Source: Acidimicrobiia bacterium
GTDB taxonomy: Bacteria > Actinomycetota > Acidimicrobiia > Acidimicrobiales > VFJN01
Length of the DNA: 64,000 nt
Reading direction: 5' to 3'
Assembly: GCA_009694375.1 (NCBI GenBank)
Contig: SHVB01000015.1
Location: 1-64,000 of the forward strand
Shown here: positions 14,393-23,573 of the stretch, one piece after another
Layout of the letters: each line of letters starts with the position of its first letter
How positions within the stretch are numbered: the stretch's first letter is position 1
The notes under the pieces: model-generated
Databases searched by the model: none
What the model was told of the DNA's origin: nothing
What the model saw: only the letters and a program-made list of their open reading frames with translations
Position numbers and translations under genes: made by a program

Positions 14393-15847
14393 ATGACCGT
14401 CTACCTGGTCGGGGCCGGTCCGGGCGACCCTGGTCTGTTGACGGTACGGGCCGCCGAAGTGCTGCGCCGGGCCGATGTGGTGATCTCCGACCGACTGTCG
14501 GTGGCGGCCCTGTTGGAGTTGGCGCCCGCTGATGCGGAGCGGATCAGTGTGGGCAAGGCTCCCGGCCGGGTGACGATGACCCAGGACAAGATCAATGCCC
14601 TCCTGGTGGAGAAGGGTCGTCAGCACGCCACTGTCGTGCGTCTCAAAGGAGGCGACCCGTTTGTGTTCGCGCGAGGGGGAGAGGAGGCGGCGGCCCTGGC
14701 GGCGGCGGGTGTGGTCTTTGAGATCGTGCCGGGGATCACTTCGGCGATCGCCGCGCCCGCCTACGCCGGCATCCCTCTCACCCTGCGGCACAGTTCCACC
14801 TCCTTCACGGTGGTCACCGGCCATGAGGACCCCGCCGTGGGCGAGGACGGATCGGTCGACTGGCGGGCGGTGGCTCACCTCGGCGGCACCATTGTGATCC
14901 TGATGGGGGTGGCCCGCATCGGCCGTATTGCGGCGGAGTTGATGGCGGGGGGGTTGTCGCCGCTCACCCCCGCGGCGGCGGTGCGTTGGGGCACCCGAGC
15001 CAACCAGCGCACCGTGCGCGCCACCCTCGCCACCCTGGCCGATCATGATCTCCTGGCCCCGTCGGTGATCGTGGTGGGTGAGGTGGCCGGCCTCGACCTG
15101 GCCTGGTTCGAAGGTCGTCCGCTGTCAGGCCGCCGGGTGGTGGTGACCCGCACTCGGGGACAGGCCTCGCAACTGTCGGCTGCCCTGCGCGCGCTGGGCG
15201 CCGACGCGATCGAAGTGCCGCTGATCGATATCGTGGCGCCCTCCGACGGCGGGGCCAGCCTGGCCGCCGCCGTGGGTCGCCTCGGCTCCTTCGACTGGGT
15301 GGTGGTCACCTCCCCCAACGGAGCGCAGCGGCTTCTAGCGGCCCTGCCGGATGCACGCGCCTTCGGCGCCGCTCAGGTGGCGGCCATTGGCCCCGGCACC
15401 GCCGCCGCCTTGGCGGTCGGGAACATTCGCGCCGATCTCGTGCCGGAGCAGTTTGTGGCTGAAGCCTTACTGGAGTCGCTCCCCGACGGGCCCGGCCGCC
15501 TCCTGGTGGTGCGCGCCGAAGTGGCGCGCGATGTGCTGCCTGAGGGCCTTCGGGCCCGGGGCTGGGAGGTGGAGGTGGCCGACGCCTACGCCACGGTGGC
15601 GGCGGCGGTATCCCAAGAGCAGCGCGCCGCTATCGCGGCTGCCGACGTGATCACCTTCACCTCGTCCTCCTCGGTGGAGCGCTGCTTGGACGCGGTGGGT
15701 CCGGGCGGATTGCCGCCGGTGGTGGCCTGTATCGGTCCGGTCACGGCCGCTACCGCTCATCGCCACGGACTCTCGGTGGAGGTAGCCGCGTCCGAGCACA
15801 CCATCGACGGTCTGGTGGCGGCGCTCTTGCGTTGGGCGACACCGTGA
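14393..15847 (+). CDS. fused uroporphyrinogen-III C-methyltransferase / uroporphyrinogen-III synthase
   Basis: 484 residues with two domains. Residues 1 to about 240 are the SAM-dependent CobA/SUMT domain: VYLVGAGPGDPGLLTVRAAE, VVRLKGGDPFVFARGGEE, GIPLTLRHSS and TIVILMGVARI. Residues about 250-484 are HemD, which cyclises hydroxymethylbilane with ring D inversion (RRVVVTRTRGQASQLSAAL near its start, DVITFTSSSSVERCL near its end). The fusion, common in Actinobacteria, serves both heme and siroheme. ATG 14393 is preceded by AGGGGGCGGGG. The stop overlaps the next start. Confidence 0.93.
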   Translation: MTVYLVGAGPGDPGLLTVRAAEVLRRADVVISDRLSVAALLELAPADAERISVGKAPGRVTMTQDKINALLVEKGRQHATVVRLKGGDPFVFARGGEEAAALAAAGVVFEIVPGITSAIAAPAYAGIPLTLRHSSTSFTVVTGHEDPAVGEDGSVDWRAVAHLGGTIVILMGVARIGRIAAELMAGGLSPLTPAAAVRWGTRANQRTVRATLATLADHDLLAPSVIVVGEVAGLDLAWFEGRPLSGRRVVVTRTRGQASQLSAALRALGADAIEVPLIDIVAPSDGGASLAAAVGRLGSFDWVVVTSPNGAQRLLAALPDARAFGAAQVAAIGPGTAAALAVGNIRADLVPEQFVAEALLESLPDGPGRLLVVRAEVARDVLPEGLRARGWEVEVADAYATVAAAVSQEQRAAIAAADVITFTSSSSVERCLDAVGPGGLPPVVACIGPVTAATAHRHGLSVEVAASEHTIDGLVAALLRWATP

Positions 15848-16539
15848 TGCTGGAGGCAGTGGTCTTCGACTTCGACGGCCTCGTGATGGACAGCGAGTGG
15901 ATCATCTATGAAGCGGCGGCCTCCGCCTTTGCGGAGGAAGGGCATTCGCTGAGTGTTGCGGCGTGGGCCACCATCGTCGGAACCAACAGCAAAGCTGACG
16001 AGGCCTCGTGGACCCGCCTGTGCGCAGCGGCGGGAGTTACCGGCTTCGAGCGATCGGCGTTCGAACGAATCTACAACGGCCCCGTCGAAGCAGCGGCGCG
16101 CCGCTCGGCGCTGCTGGCCCTGCCCGCGCTGCCGGGAGTGGAGACACTGATCGATGCCGCCACCGCCGCCGGGGTGGCTCTAGGGGTGGCGTCGTCGTCG
16201 TCGACCGATTGGCTGCAGACAAACCTCGCCCGCCTCGGTCTGCTGGCCCGCTTTGGAGGGATCGTGGGGTCTGATCAAGTGGGTGGAATCGGTAAGCCCG
16301 CGCCGGATGTGTATCTCAAGGCCTGCGCCGATCTCGGCGTGGAGCCGAGCGTTTGTGTGGCTCTGGAGGACTCCGCCCACGGCATCAGCGCCGCCCAGAG
16401 GGCGGGGATGTGGGCGGTGGCTGTGCCGAGTCGGATCACATTGCACAACAACTTCGCCACGGCCGATCTCGTGGTGGACAGCCTCACAAACCTCCCGCTG
16501 GAACGACTCGCTTCCTTGGTGGAGCACGCTCCCCGGTAG
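15847..16539 (+). CDS. HAD-family phosphatase (beta-phosphoglucomutase-like)
   Basis: 230 residues. Motif I is VVFDFDGLVMDSEW (nucleophile and acid aspartates D8 and D10), motif II is the serine in GVASSSS, motif III/IV is GKPAPDVYLKA followed by ALEDSAHGISAAQRAGM. A helical cap domain lies between residues 15 and 85. Such enzymes dephosphorylate small phosphorylated metabolites; the substrate is not predictable. It overlaps the cobA-hemD stop by one base and sits 6 bases before hemB, so it is an integral member of the heme operon and might repair a phosphorylated by-product. Confidence 0.85.
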   Translation: MLEAVVFDFDGLVMDSEWIIYEAAASAFAEEGHSLSVAAWATIVGTNSKADEASWTRLCAAAGVTGFERSAFERIYNGPVEAAARRSALLALPALPGVETLIDAATAAGVALGVASSSSTDWLQTNLARLGLLARFGGIVGSDQVGGIGKPAPDVYLKACADLGVEPSVCVALEDSAHGISAAQRAGMWAVAVPSRITLHNNFATADLVVDSLTNLPLERLASLVEHAPR

Positions 16540-16545
16540 CCTCCG

Positions 16546-17535
16546 GTGGTGGCTTTCCCCGAGCAACGACTCCGTCGGCTCCGTCGCACTCCGGCCCTGC
16601 GACGCCTGGTGGCCGAAACGCGACTGACCGTGGACGACCTGGTGGCCCCGCTCTTCGTGCGGGAGGGAATCAGCGACCCCCAGGGCATTGCCAGCCTCCC
16701 TGGAGTGGTGCAGCACACCCGGGAATCGCTGCGCCGAGAGGTTCTGGAACTGGCCGCTCTCGGTGTGCCCGCCGTCATGCTCTTTGGCATACCGGCCCAC
16801 AAGGATGCCGAGGGCTCAGGGGCATGGGACCCGCAAGGGATTGTGCAACTGGCGCTCCAGGACCTGCGGGCGGAGGTGGGCGACGCCGTGGTGTTGATCG
16901 CCGACCTCTGCGTCGACGAATACACCGACCACGGGCACTGCGGAATCGTCACCGATGGCGGTGAGGTGGACAACGATGCCTCGCTGCGTCTCTACGAGCG
17001 GGTGGCGGTGGCCCAGGCGGAGGCGGGGGCGGACATCACGGCACCGTCGGGGATGATGGACGGCCAGGTGCGGGCCATCCGAGGGGCGCTGGATGGCGCC
17101 GGCCATGAGCAGACCGCCATCCTGGCCTACGCCGCCAAGTACGCCTCGGCGCTCTACGGGCCCTTTCGCGACGCAGTGAACGTGTCGATTGCCGATGGGG
17201 GCGACCGGCAGGGGTATCAGCAGGACCCGCGTAACCACCGCGAGGCCCAAGCGGAGATTCGCGCCGACATCGCCGAGGGGGCTGATCTCATCATGGTGAA
17301 GCCGGCCTTGGCGTATCTCGATGTGATCGCCGCCGCCCGCGCCATCACCGATCGGCCCGTGGCGGCGTATCACGTTTCCGGGGAGTACTCCATGATCAAG
17401 GCGGCGGCGGAACGTGGCTGGATTGATGGCGATGCGGTGGCATTGGAGCACCTCACAGCGATCAAGCGAGCGGGCGCTGACATCATCCTCACCTACCTGG
17501 CCCGCGAGGTTGCCGAGGGGCTTCGCGGTGGCTAG
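16546..17535 (+). CDS. hemB: delta-aminolevulinic acid dehydratase (porphobilinogen synthase)
   Basis: 329 residues. It condenses two 5-aminolevulinates to porphobilinogen. Conserved elements are DDLVAPLFVREG, the metal-binding loop LCVDEYTDHGHCG, APSGMMDGQV, YAAKYASALYGPFRDA and the Schiff-base lysine in MVKPALAYLDVI. The metal loop has Cys-x-Asp rather than the Cys-x-Cys of zinc enzymes, as in other actinobacterial HemB proteins. GTG start. The last eight bases overlap hemL. Confidence 0.95.
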   Translation: MVAFPEQRLRRLRRTPALRRLVAETRLTVDDLVAPLFVREGISDPQGIASLPGVVQHTRESLRREVLELAALGVPAVMLFGIPAHKDAEGSGAWDPQGIVQLALQDLRAEVGDAVVLIADLCVDEYTDHGHCGIVTDGGEVDNDASLRLYERVAVAQAEAGADITAPSGMMDGQVRAIRGALDGAGHEQTAILAYAAKYASALYGPFRDAVNVSIADGGDRQGYQQDPRNHREAQAEIRADIAEGADLIMVKPALAYLDVIAAARAITDRPVAAYHVSGEYSMIKAAAERGWIDGDAVALEHLTAIKRAGADIILTYLAREVAEGLRGG

Positions 17536-18817
17536 CGACCGCACCAACGACGCCCTGTTCGCGCGGGCAACGCGCGTGATCCCCGGGGGGGTCAATAGCC
17601 CGGTCCGGGCCTTTCGGAGTGTGGGGGGAACTCCCTACTTCGTGGCGCGGGCACAAGGGGCTTACGTCTGGGATGTGGAAGGCACCCGCTACCTGGACCT
17701 CGTGCAGTCCTATGGGGCCATCATTCACGGTCATGCGCATCCGGTGATCGTCGAGGCGATCCAAAAGGCCGCGGTGGATGGCACCTCCTACGGCGCTCCC
17801 ACGGAAGCGGAGGTGGTGATCGCCGAAGCCATCTCGGCGTGCGTGCCCTCGGTGGAGATGGTGCGATTGGTGGCCTCGGGGACAGAAGCCACCATGTCGG
17901 CGGTGCGGGTGGCGCGTGGGTACACCGGTCGCCCCACGGTCGTGAAGTTTGCGGGCAACTATCACGGCCACGGCGACCTCCTCCTCGCCGAAGCGGGCAG
18001 CGGTCTCGCTGCCCTCGGACTACCGGGCTCGGCGGGGGTGACCGCCGCCGCGGTGGCCGACACCCGGGTGGTGTCCTACAACCAAGTTCCGGAACTCGAT
18101 ACCGATACGGCGTGCGTGATCATCGAGGCCGTGGCGGCCAACATGGGTCTGGTGCCGGCGCAGGCTGGCTTCCTTCAGGCTCTGCGGACCGAGTGTGACC
18201 GCGTGGGGGCGCTGTTGATCTTCGACGAGGTGATCACCGGGTTCCGGGTGGCGAGGGGAGGCGCGCAGCACACCGCGGGGGTGACGCCCGACCTCACGAC
18301 CTTCGGCAAGGTCATCGGGGGTGGCCTCAACATCGGGGCCTACGGGGGCCGTGCCGATGTCATGCACCAGGTGGCACCGTTGGGTCCGGTGTACCAAGCC
18401 GGCACGTTGTCGGGGAACCCCTTGGCTACTGCGGCCGGTTTGGCCACGCTGGGCATGCTCGACGATGCCGCCTATGAGCTCCTCCGCACTCGGGCCGAAC
18501 GCTTGGCGGGCCACCTGCGCGCGGCCTTTGCCGACGCGGGCATTGCGGCCATCGTGCCCCGGGTCGACTCGTTGGTGGGTCTGTTCTTCGGTGATGAAGC
18601 CCCCACCGATTATCCGAGCGCACAACGCACCGACAGCGTCCGGTATGCCGAGTTCTTCCATCAGATGCTTTCCCGGGGGGTGGCGTTGGCGCCGGGGCCG
18701 TACGAAGTCATGTTCCCCGGCCTGGCTCATAGCGACGATGACATCGACGAAGTTGGTGCCATCGCCCACGCGTCGGCTGCCGCCATGGACCCCTCTTCGG
18801 GGCCAGGCCACCTTTGA
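17528..18817 (+). CDS. hemL: glutamate-1-semialdehyde 2,1-aminomutase
   Basis: 429 residues, a PLP enzyme that turns glutamate-1-semialdehyde into 5-aminolevulinate. Motifs: ATRVIPGGVNSPVRAF, YLDLVQSYGAIIHGHAHP, GTEATMSAVRVARGYTGR, NYHGHGDLLLA, LIFDEVITGFRVA and the PLP lysine in TTFGKVIGGGLNIGAYGG. The GTG at 17528 lies inside the end of hemB (8-base overlap); it gives VASDRTNDALF, which aligns with the usual N-terminus. The next gene overlaps by four bases. Confidence 0.95.
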   Translation: MASDRTNDALFARATRVIPGGVNSPVRAFRSVGGTPYFVARAQGAYVWDVEGTRYLDLVQSYGAIIHGHAHPVIVEAIQKAAVDGTSYGAPTEAEVVIAEAISACVPSVEMVRLVASGTEATMSAVRVARGYTGRPTVVKFAGNYHGHGDLLLAEAGSGLAALGLPGSAGVTAAAVADTRVVSYNQVPELDTDTACVIIEAVAANMGLVPAQAGFLQALRTECDRVGALLIFDEVITGFRVARGGAQHTAGVTPDLTTFGKVIGGGLNIGAYGGRADVMHQVAPLGPVYQAGTLSGNPLATAAGLATLGMLDDAAYELLRTRAERLAGHLRAAFADAGIAAIVPRVDSLVGLFFGDEAPTDYPSAQRTDSVRYAEFFHQMLSRGVALAPGPYEVMFPGLAHSDDDIDEVGAIAHASAAAMDPSSGPGHL

Positions 18818-20325
18818 TGACCACCTTTGACACCGTCAGAGCAGGGGTGGCCGCTGAACTCATCGCGCGCGACGCCATCGCCCGTGCGTTGGCGGCCGAC
18901 TACACCTTGTGGAGTGAGGACCCCACCGAGGTAGCCGACCGTCTTGGATGGATACCGGTGGTGGCCGAAGGGTTGGCCGCCTTGCCTGCGCTGCGGGCTC
19001 GGTGCGACGCCCTTGTCGGGAACATCGACGATGTGGTGGTCATGGGCATGGGTGGCTCAAGCCTGTTCCCCGAGGTGCTCTCCTGTACCTATGAGTCCGC
19101 CCCGGGACGCCCCCGTCTGTCTGTGCTCGACACCACCGATCCGGCGGCGATCGGGCGGATCGCCGCCTCGTGCCGACCGGAACGCACGCTGTACATCGCC
19201 TCGTCCAAGTCTGGGTCGACCATTGAGACCCGCAGTCACCTCGAGTGGGCCTGGGCGCGCGCCAACGGCGCGGGTCGATTCGCCGTCATCACGGACCCTG
19301 GTTCCGCCCTGGGTGACTTGGCGCGCCAGCGTGGCTTTGCCGAGGTCTTCGAGAACCGGCCCGATATCGGTGGCCGGTATTCGGCCCTGTCGCTCTTCGG
19401 CATCGTCCCCGGTCTGGTGATGGGGGTTGATGTGGCCGCCTTGCTGCGGGGTGGCCTGGAGGCGTTGGCCGATAGTGGCCCGGCGGTGCCGCCCGGGGAG
19501 AACCCGGCGCTGCGCATCGCCAGTGCCATCGCGGCGGGAGTGCGAGTGGGCCGCGACAAAGTGACTCTCTTGCTCGATCCGACCGTCGAGAGCCTCGGTG
19601 GATGGATCGAGCAGCTACTGGCGGAGTCGCTCGGGAAGGGGGGCACCGGCGCGGTGCCCATTGTGGGAGAACCCCTCGGCCCGCCCGAGGTGTACGGCCC
19701 CGACCGGCTTTTTCTCGCCGGGGAGCCGCAGCCGGAACTGGTGGCGGCTGGTCACCCGGTGATCGTGGTGCCTTCGGGGTCCTCGCCGCGCGACGTTGGG
19801 CACCTAGTGGTGACCATGGAACTGGCCACCGCGTGGGTGGGGGCGGCGATTGGCGTGCAGCCTTTCGATCAGCCCAACGTGGCCGCCGCCAAAGCGGCCA
19901 CCAACGCGGTGCTGGCCGAGGGCGGTGCGGCGGTGGCGGAGGAGTCGCTCGCTGACCTGCTCCTGCTGGTCCAACCGGGAGACCACCTTGCGCTCCAGAT
20001 CTTCGGCGATCCCGGTGGCCATGATGTGACGTTGCTGGAGGCAGCCCGGGTGGCGTTACGCGATCGTCTTCGGGTGGCGGTGAGCCTTGGGTTTGGGCCC
20101 CGGTTCCTCCATTCCACCGGCCAGTTACACAAGGGAGGCCCGTCGGCGATTGTGTGTGTGCAGGCCGTGTCGGTGGACGAGCAGGAGATTCCGATCCCCG
20201 GACAAAACTTCGGTTTCGGGCACCTGAAGCACGCCCAAGCCGCCGGCGATTTGCGAACATTGCGGAGCATCGGTGTCCGAGCCGGTCGGGTACCTTGGCT
20301 TGAGCTAGTGGAGGTGGCGCAGTGA
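18814..20325 (+). CDS. pgi: glucose-6-phosphate isomerase, type related to the Pgi half of Tal-Pgi fusions
   Basis: 503 residues. It interconverts glucose 6-phosphate and fructose 6-phosphate. Sugar isomerase motifs are VVVMGMGGSSLFPEVL, YIASSKSGSTIETRSHLEW, ENRPDIGGRYSALS, QPFDQPNVAAAKAATN and the C-terminal FLHSTGQLHKGGPSA. The last two are characteristic of the isomerase domain that occurs fused to transaldolase in many Actinobacteria; here it stands alone and no transaldolase is in view. It starts the sugar-phosphate part of the operon and overlaps hemL and gnd by four bases each. Confidence 0.85.
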   Translation: MMTTFDTVRAGVAAELIARDAIARALAADYTLWSEDPTEVADRLGWIPVVAEGLAALPALRARCDALVGNIDDVVVMGMGGSSLFPEVLSCTYESAPGRPRLSVLDTTDPAAIGRIAASCRPERTLYIASSKSGSTIETRSHLEWAWARANGAGRFAVITDPGSALGDLARQRGFAEVFENRPDIGGRYSALSLFGIVPGLVMGVDVAALLRGGLEALADSGPAVPPGENPALRIASAIAAGVRVGRDKVTLLLDPTVESLGGWIEQLLAESLGKGGTGAVPIVGEPLGPPEVYGPDRLFLAGEPQPELVAAGHPVIVVPSGSSPRDVGHLVVTMELATAWVGAAIGVQPFDQPNVAAAKAATNAVLAEGGAAVAEESLADLLLLVQPGDHLALQIFGDPGGHDVTLLEAARVALRDRLRVAVSLGFGPRFLHSTGQLHKGGPSAIVCVQAVSVDEQEIPIPGQNFGFGHLKHAQAAGDLRTLRSIGVRAGRVPWLELVEVAQ

Positions 20326-21215
20326 AGTTGGGCATGGTCGGACTCGGGAAGATGGGCGCGAACATGGCGGAGCGCCTGAGGCAACATGGTCATGAGGTGG
20401 TGGGGTTCGATCCCTTCAGTTCGGCCTCGGAGGTAGCGACACTGGAGGAGTTGGTGGCGGCGCTGCCCTCCCCCCGACTGGTGTGGGTGATGGTGCCCGC
20501 CGGGGATCCCACCGAGGAGACCGTCACCACTCTCGCCGCGTTACTCGCACCCGATGACGTGGTGATCGAAGGCGGCAACTCCAACTGGCGTGACAGCACC
20601 CGTCGCGCCGACGCGCTCGCCGAGCGTGGAGTGGGTTTCATCGACTCGGGTACGAGCGGCGGCGTGTGGGGTCTGAGCGAGGGGTACTGCCTCATGGTGG
20701 GGGGTACGCCAGCCCACGTGGCGGTGGCGCAGCCCATCTTCGATGCTCTGGCGCCGGCCGGTGGCTTTGTGCACACCGGCCCCGCGGGCACCGGCCATTT
20801 CACCAAGATGGTGCACAACGGTATCGAGTACGGCCTGATGCAGGCCTATGCCGAGGGGTACGAACTATTGGTTCGATCGGGCCTCGATATTGATGTCACC
20901 GGTGCGCTCAGCGCCTGGAGGGAGGGGAGTGTGGTGCGCTCCTGGTTGCTGGAATTGTTGGTGCGGGCGCTGGAGCAGCGACCGGGCTTGGAAGGACTGG
21001 AAGGAATTGCGCAGGACTCCGGCGAGGGTCGCTGGACGGTGCAAGAGGCCATCGAACGCGGGGTGGCCACCCCGGTGATCTCCGCGGCGCTCTATGCCCG
21101 CTTCGTGAGCCAGGACGACGATCGCCTCGCCATGCGGGCGGTTTCCGCCCTACGCGAGCAGTTTGGCGGGCATGCCGTTTCTGCCGACGGGTCCCCGCGT
21201 GCGGCCACTCCGTGA
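20322..21215 (+). CDS. gnd: 6-phosphogluconate dehydrogenase, short (YqeC/GndA-like) type
   Basis: 297 residues, the short form of the enzyme (the classical form is about 470). [15 protein letters not shown] is the dinucleotide-binding motif, followed by GFDP, whose acidic residue suggests preference for NAD+. [23 protein letters not shown] and [20 protein letters not shown] are substrate and catalytic motifs. It oxidatively decarboxylates 6-phosphogluconate to ribulose 5-phosphate. GTG start overlaps pgi, and the stop overlaps zwf, so pgi-gnd-zwf are coupled. No lactonase gene is visible. Confidence 0.9.
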   Translation: MKLGMVGLGKMGANMAERLRQHGHEVVGFDPFSSASEVATLEELVAALPSPRLVWVMVPAGDPTEETVTTLAALLAPDDVVIEGGNSNWRDSTRRADALAERGVGFIDSGTSGGVWGLSEGYCLMVGGTPAHVAVAQPIFDALAPAGGFVHTGPAGTGHFTKMVHNGIEYGLMQAYAEGYELLVRSGLDIDVTGALSAWREGSVVRSWLLELLVRALEQRPGLEGLEGIAQDSGEGRWTVQEAIERGVATPVISAALYARFVSQDDDRLAMRAVSALREQFGGHAVSADGSPRAATP

Positions 21216-22606
21216 GTGTTACGCCGGTCGTGTCTGACGCGTTGGTGCTCTTCGGGGCCACCGGCGATCTTGCCCGAAAGAAAATCTTTCCGGCTATCTA
21301 CGAGATGGCCAAAGCCGCCGACTTTTTCCTGCCGGTGGTGGGCTTCGCGTCTTCCGGTGGCGGTGACGAGGGGCTTGTCCGCATCGCACGGGAGGCCATC
21401 GAGGCACAGGGGGCGGTGGACGAAATGGCCTGGGAACGCTTGGCCCCTCAGCTGCATTACGTGCAGGGCGATTACCGGGACTCAGCGTCGTTCGGGGCGT
21501 TGGCGGCCAGCCTCGCCGCCCTTGGCTCGCAGCACCCGATCTTCTACCTCGCCGTCCCTCCGGAGCTGTTCAACGGGGTGGTGCTGGGCCTTGAGCAACA
21601 TGACCTGACCACCGGAGCGCGGGTGGTGGTGGAGAAGCCCTTCGGTCGAGATCGCGCCTCGGCCCGAGAGCTCAACGAGATTCTGGAACGCAGGTTCGCC
21701 GAGGACGATGTGTTCCGGATCGACCACTTTCTTGGGAAGGAGGCCGTGGAGAACTTACTGGTGTTTCGTTTCGCCAATTCGATGTTGGAGCCGATCTGGA
21801 ACCGGAGCTACATCTCAAACATTCAGATCACTATGGCGGAATCTTTTGGGGTGGAGGGTCGCCACGCGTTCTACGAATCGGTTGGGGCATTGCGCGATGT
21901 CGTGCAGAACCATCTCCTGCAGATCGTGGCGCTTCTGGCCATGGATCCCCCCCTCAGGGCGGATGCCAACGCGCTTCGTGATGAGCGCAAGCGACTGTTC
22001 TGTCAGATCCGTACGGTCGAACCCTACGAGGTGGTGCGCGGGCAGTACCGCGGCTACGCCGATGAGGCGGGGGCCACCGCCGGCTCCGACGTGGAGACGT
22101 TCGTGGCCTTTCGCCTCGAGATTGATTCGTGGCGCTGGGCGGGGGTCCCCTGGCTCATCCGCACGGGCAAGCACCTCCCGGTCACCGCCACCGAGGCGGT
22201 CGTCGAGTTCAAGGCGCCGCCGCGCCTGCTCTTCACGCCGGAGGGGGCCGCGCAACCGGATCCCAACCGGCTCCGGTTCCGCCTCGACCAGAACGACAGT
22301 GTGTTGCTCCACCTGCAGACCAAGGCACCGGGCGACGATCTGGCCAGTCGTCCCGTGGATTTGGAGGTGAACTTCGAGGAGGTCTTTGGCCACCGTCAAG
22401 AGGCGTACCAGCGGCTCCTCGAAGATGCCTTCATCGGGGACGGGCGGCGTTTTGGGCGAGGCGACGCGCTCGATGAGCAATGGCGCATCTTCGAGAAGGT
22501 GATCGCGGCTCCGCAGCCGGTGAGCCTTTACGACCAGGGTACTTGGGGAACCGATCCCGCCCACGCGCTAGCGGCCCCCCTCGGTGGCTGGCACGAGCCA
22601 CGATAG
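21212..22606 (+). CDS. zwf: glucose-6-phosphate 1-dehydrogenase
   Basis: 464 residues. It oxidises glucose 6-phosphate to 6-phosphogluconolactone. [20 protein letters not shown] is the nucleotide-binding motif, [21 protein letters not shown] contains the active-site signature split across residues about 165-185, and [10 protein letters not shown] is present. GTG start with four bases of overlap with gnd. The OpcA partner found in many Actinobacteria is not adjacent. Confidence 0.94.
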   Translation: MSVTPVVSDALVLFGATGDLARKKIFPAIYEMAKAADFFLPVVGFASSGGGDEGLVRIAREAIEAQGAVDEMAWERLAPQLHYVQGDYRDSASFGALAASLAALGSQHPIFYLAVPPELFNGVVLGLEQHDLTTGARVVVEKPFGRDRASARELNEILERRFAEDDVFRIDHFLGKEAVENLLVFRFANSMLEPIWNRSYISNIQITMAESFGVEGRHAFYESVGALRDVVQNHLLQIVALLAMDPPLRADANALRDERKRLFCQIRTVEPYEVVRGQYRGYADEAGATAGSDVETFVAFRLEIDSWRWAGVPWLIRTGKHLPVTATEAVVEFKAPPRLLFTPEGAAQPDPNRLRFRLDQNDSVLLHLQTKAPGDDLASRPVDLEVNFEEVFGHRQEAYQRLLEDAFIGDGRRFGRGDALDEQWRIFEKVIAAPQPVSLYDQGTWGTDPAHALAAPLGGWHEPR

Positions 22607-22624
22607 ACACGGCACACTGACAAG

Positions 22625-23515
22625 ATGCTGAGTTCCTTGGCGGCTATTCCCTACACCACGTTCCCTACCATCGCGCTGGGGCCTATCTCGTTACGCGTCT
22701 TCGGGTTGGCCGTGGCGGTCGGCGTGATCGTCGGTGCGTTCCTGGCCGGTCGCTACGGCGAGGAGTACGGCATTCCTCGCGACGTTACCTACTCGCTGGC
22801 GATGCGCATGGTGGTAGCTGGGGTGATCGGTTCCCGGATCACCTGGGTGCTCACCCACCTCGATCAGGTGAAGTCACCGCTTGATGCCGTGGCGATTTGG
22901 CAGGGCGGCTTGCAGTTCTCGGGGGGCTTCGTACTGGCCATCATCGTCGGCTACCCGGTCTACAGCCGCTGGAATCGGCTCACTCGTTGGAACAGTCTCG
23001 ATGGCTGTGCCTACGGCCTCACCGCGGGTCTTGGCATCGGACGTATCGGCTGTTACGCCGTTGGTGAGCATTTTGGACGAATCACCACGTTCCCGTTGGC
23101 GGTGCGCTACGACGGCGGCACTTTCCGAGAGCCGACGCTGGGGGCCATTCCTCTAGAGCCGGGACTGGTGTTCCACCAAACGGCGCTGTACGAGTTGCTC
23201 TACATGATCGTGTTGTTTGCGATCTTGACCTGGCTTCTCTACATCCGTAAGGAGCGCGTCGGCCCGGGCACGGCGGTGGCGATCTTTTGTGGCTTCTACG
23301 GCGTGGCCCGATTCGCCAGCGACTCGCTGCGGGTCAACGATGCTCGAACCTTCGGATTTACCGGGGCACAGTTCCTGTGTCTCGTACTGATGCCAGTGAG
23401 CATCTGGATTTGGTTCTGGGTACGAAAGGCTCTGGCCCAGGATGTGCGGGACGGAATGCCGTCGGGCGTTGGGGCGGGTGATCCCGTAGTCGCCTCCGGG
23501 GACACCCCATCATAG
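22625..23515 (+). CDS. lgt: prolipoprotein diacylglyceryl transferase, with unusual active-site residues
   Basis: 296 residues, about seven membrane segments. It moves diacylglycerol from phosphatidylglycerol to the lipobox cysteine of prolipoproteins. The signature region reads GRIGCYAVGEHFG. Relative to E. coli GRIGNFINGELWG, the arginine, glutamate and final glycine are kept but the essential asparagine (N146) is cysteine. The second active region, YGVARFASDSLRVND, keeps the arginine while E243 is aspartate. Such variants occur in other Lgt lineages, so it is probably functional. Lipoprotein substrates exist here (cupredoxin at 2997). Weak promoter CACACT lies 6 bases before the ATG. Confidence 0.85.
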   Translation: MLSSLAAIPYTTFPTIALGPISLRVFGLAVAVGVIVGAFLAGRYGEEYGIPRDVTYSLAMRMVVAGVIGSRITWVLTHLDQVKSPLDAVAIWQGGLQFSGGFVLAIIVGYPVYSRWNRLTRWNSLDGCAYGLTAGLGIGRIGCYAVGEHFGRITTFPLAVRYDGGTFREPTLGAIPLEPGLVFHQTALYELLYMIVLFAILTWLLYIRKERVGPGTAVAIFCGFYGVARFASDSLRVNDARTFGFTGAQFLCLVLMPVSIWIWFWVRKALAQDVRDGMPSGVGAGDPVVASGDTPS

Positions 23516-23536
23516 CACCACTCTGCGTGTTCATCC

Positions 23537-23566
23537 TTGTGCGCAGGGTCATGGTAGCCATATCCT
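23537..23566 (+). promoter_or_regulatory. promoter of the MFS gene (leaderless type)
   Basis: TTGTGC (23537-23542), an 18-base spacer, TATCCT (23561-23566), then 7 bases to the ATG at 23574. Confidence 0.45.
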
Positions 23567-23573
23567 TCTCGGT

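Noticed and set aside
16903-16940. HemB metal loop with Cys-x-Asp instead of Cys-x-Cys
   Set aside because: This form is, to my knowledge, common in actinobacterial HemB, so it is not unusual here.
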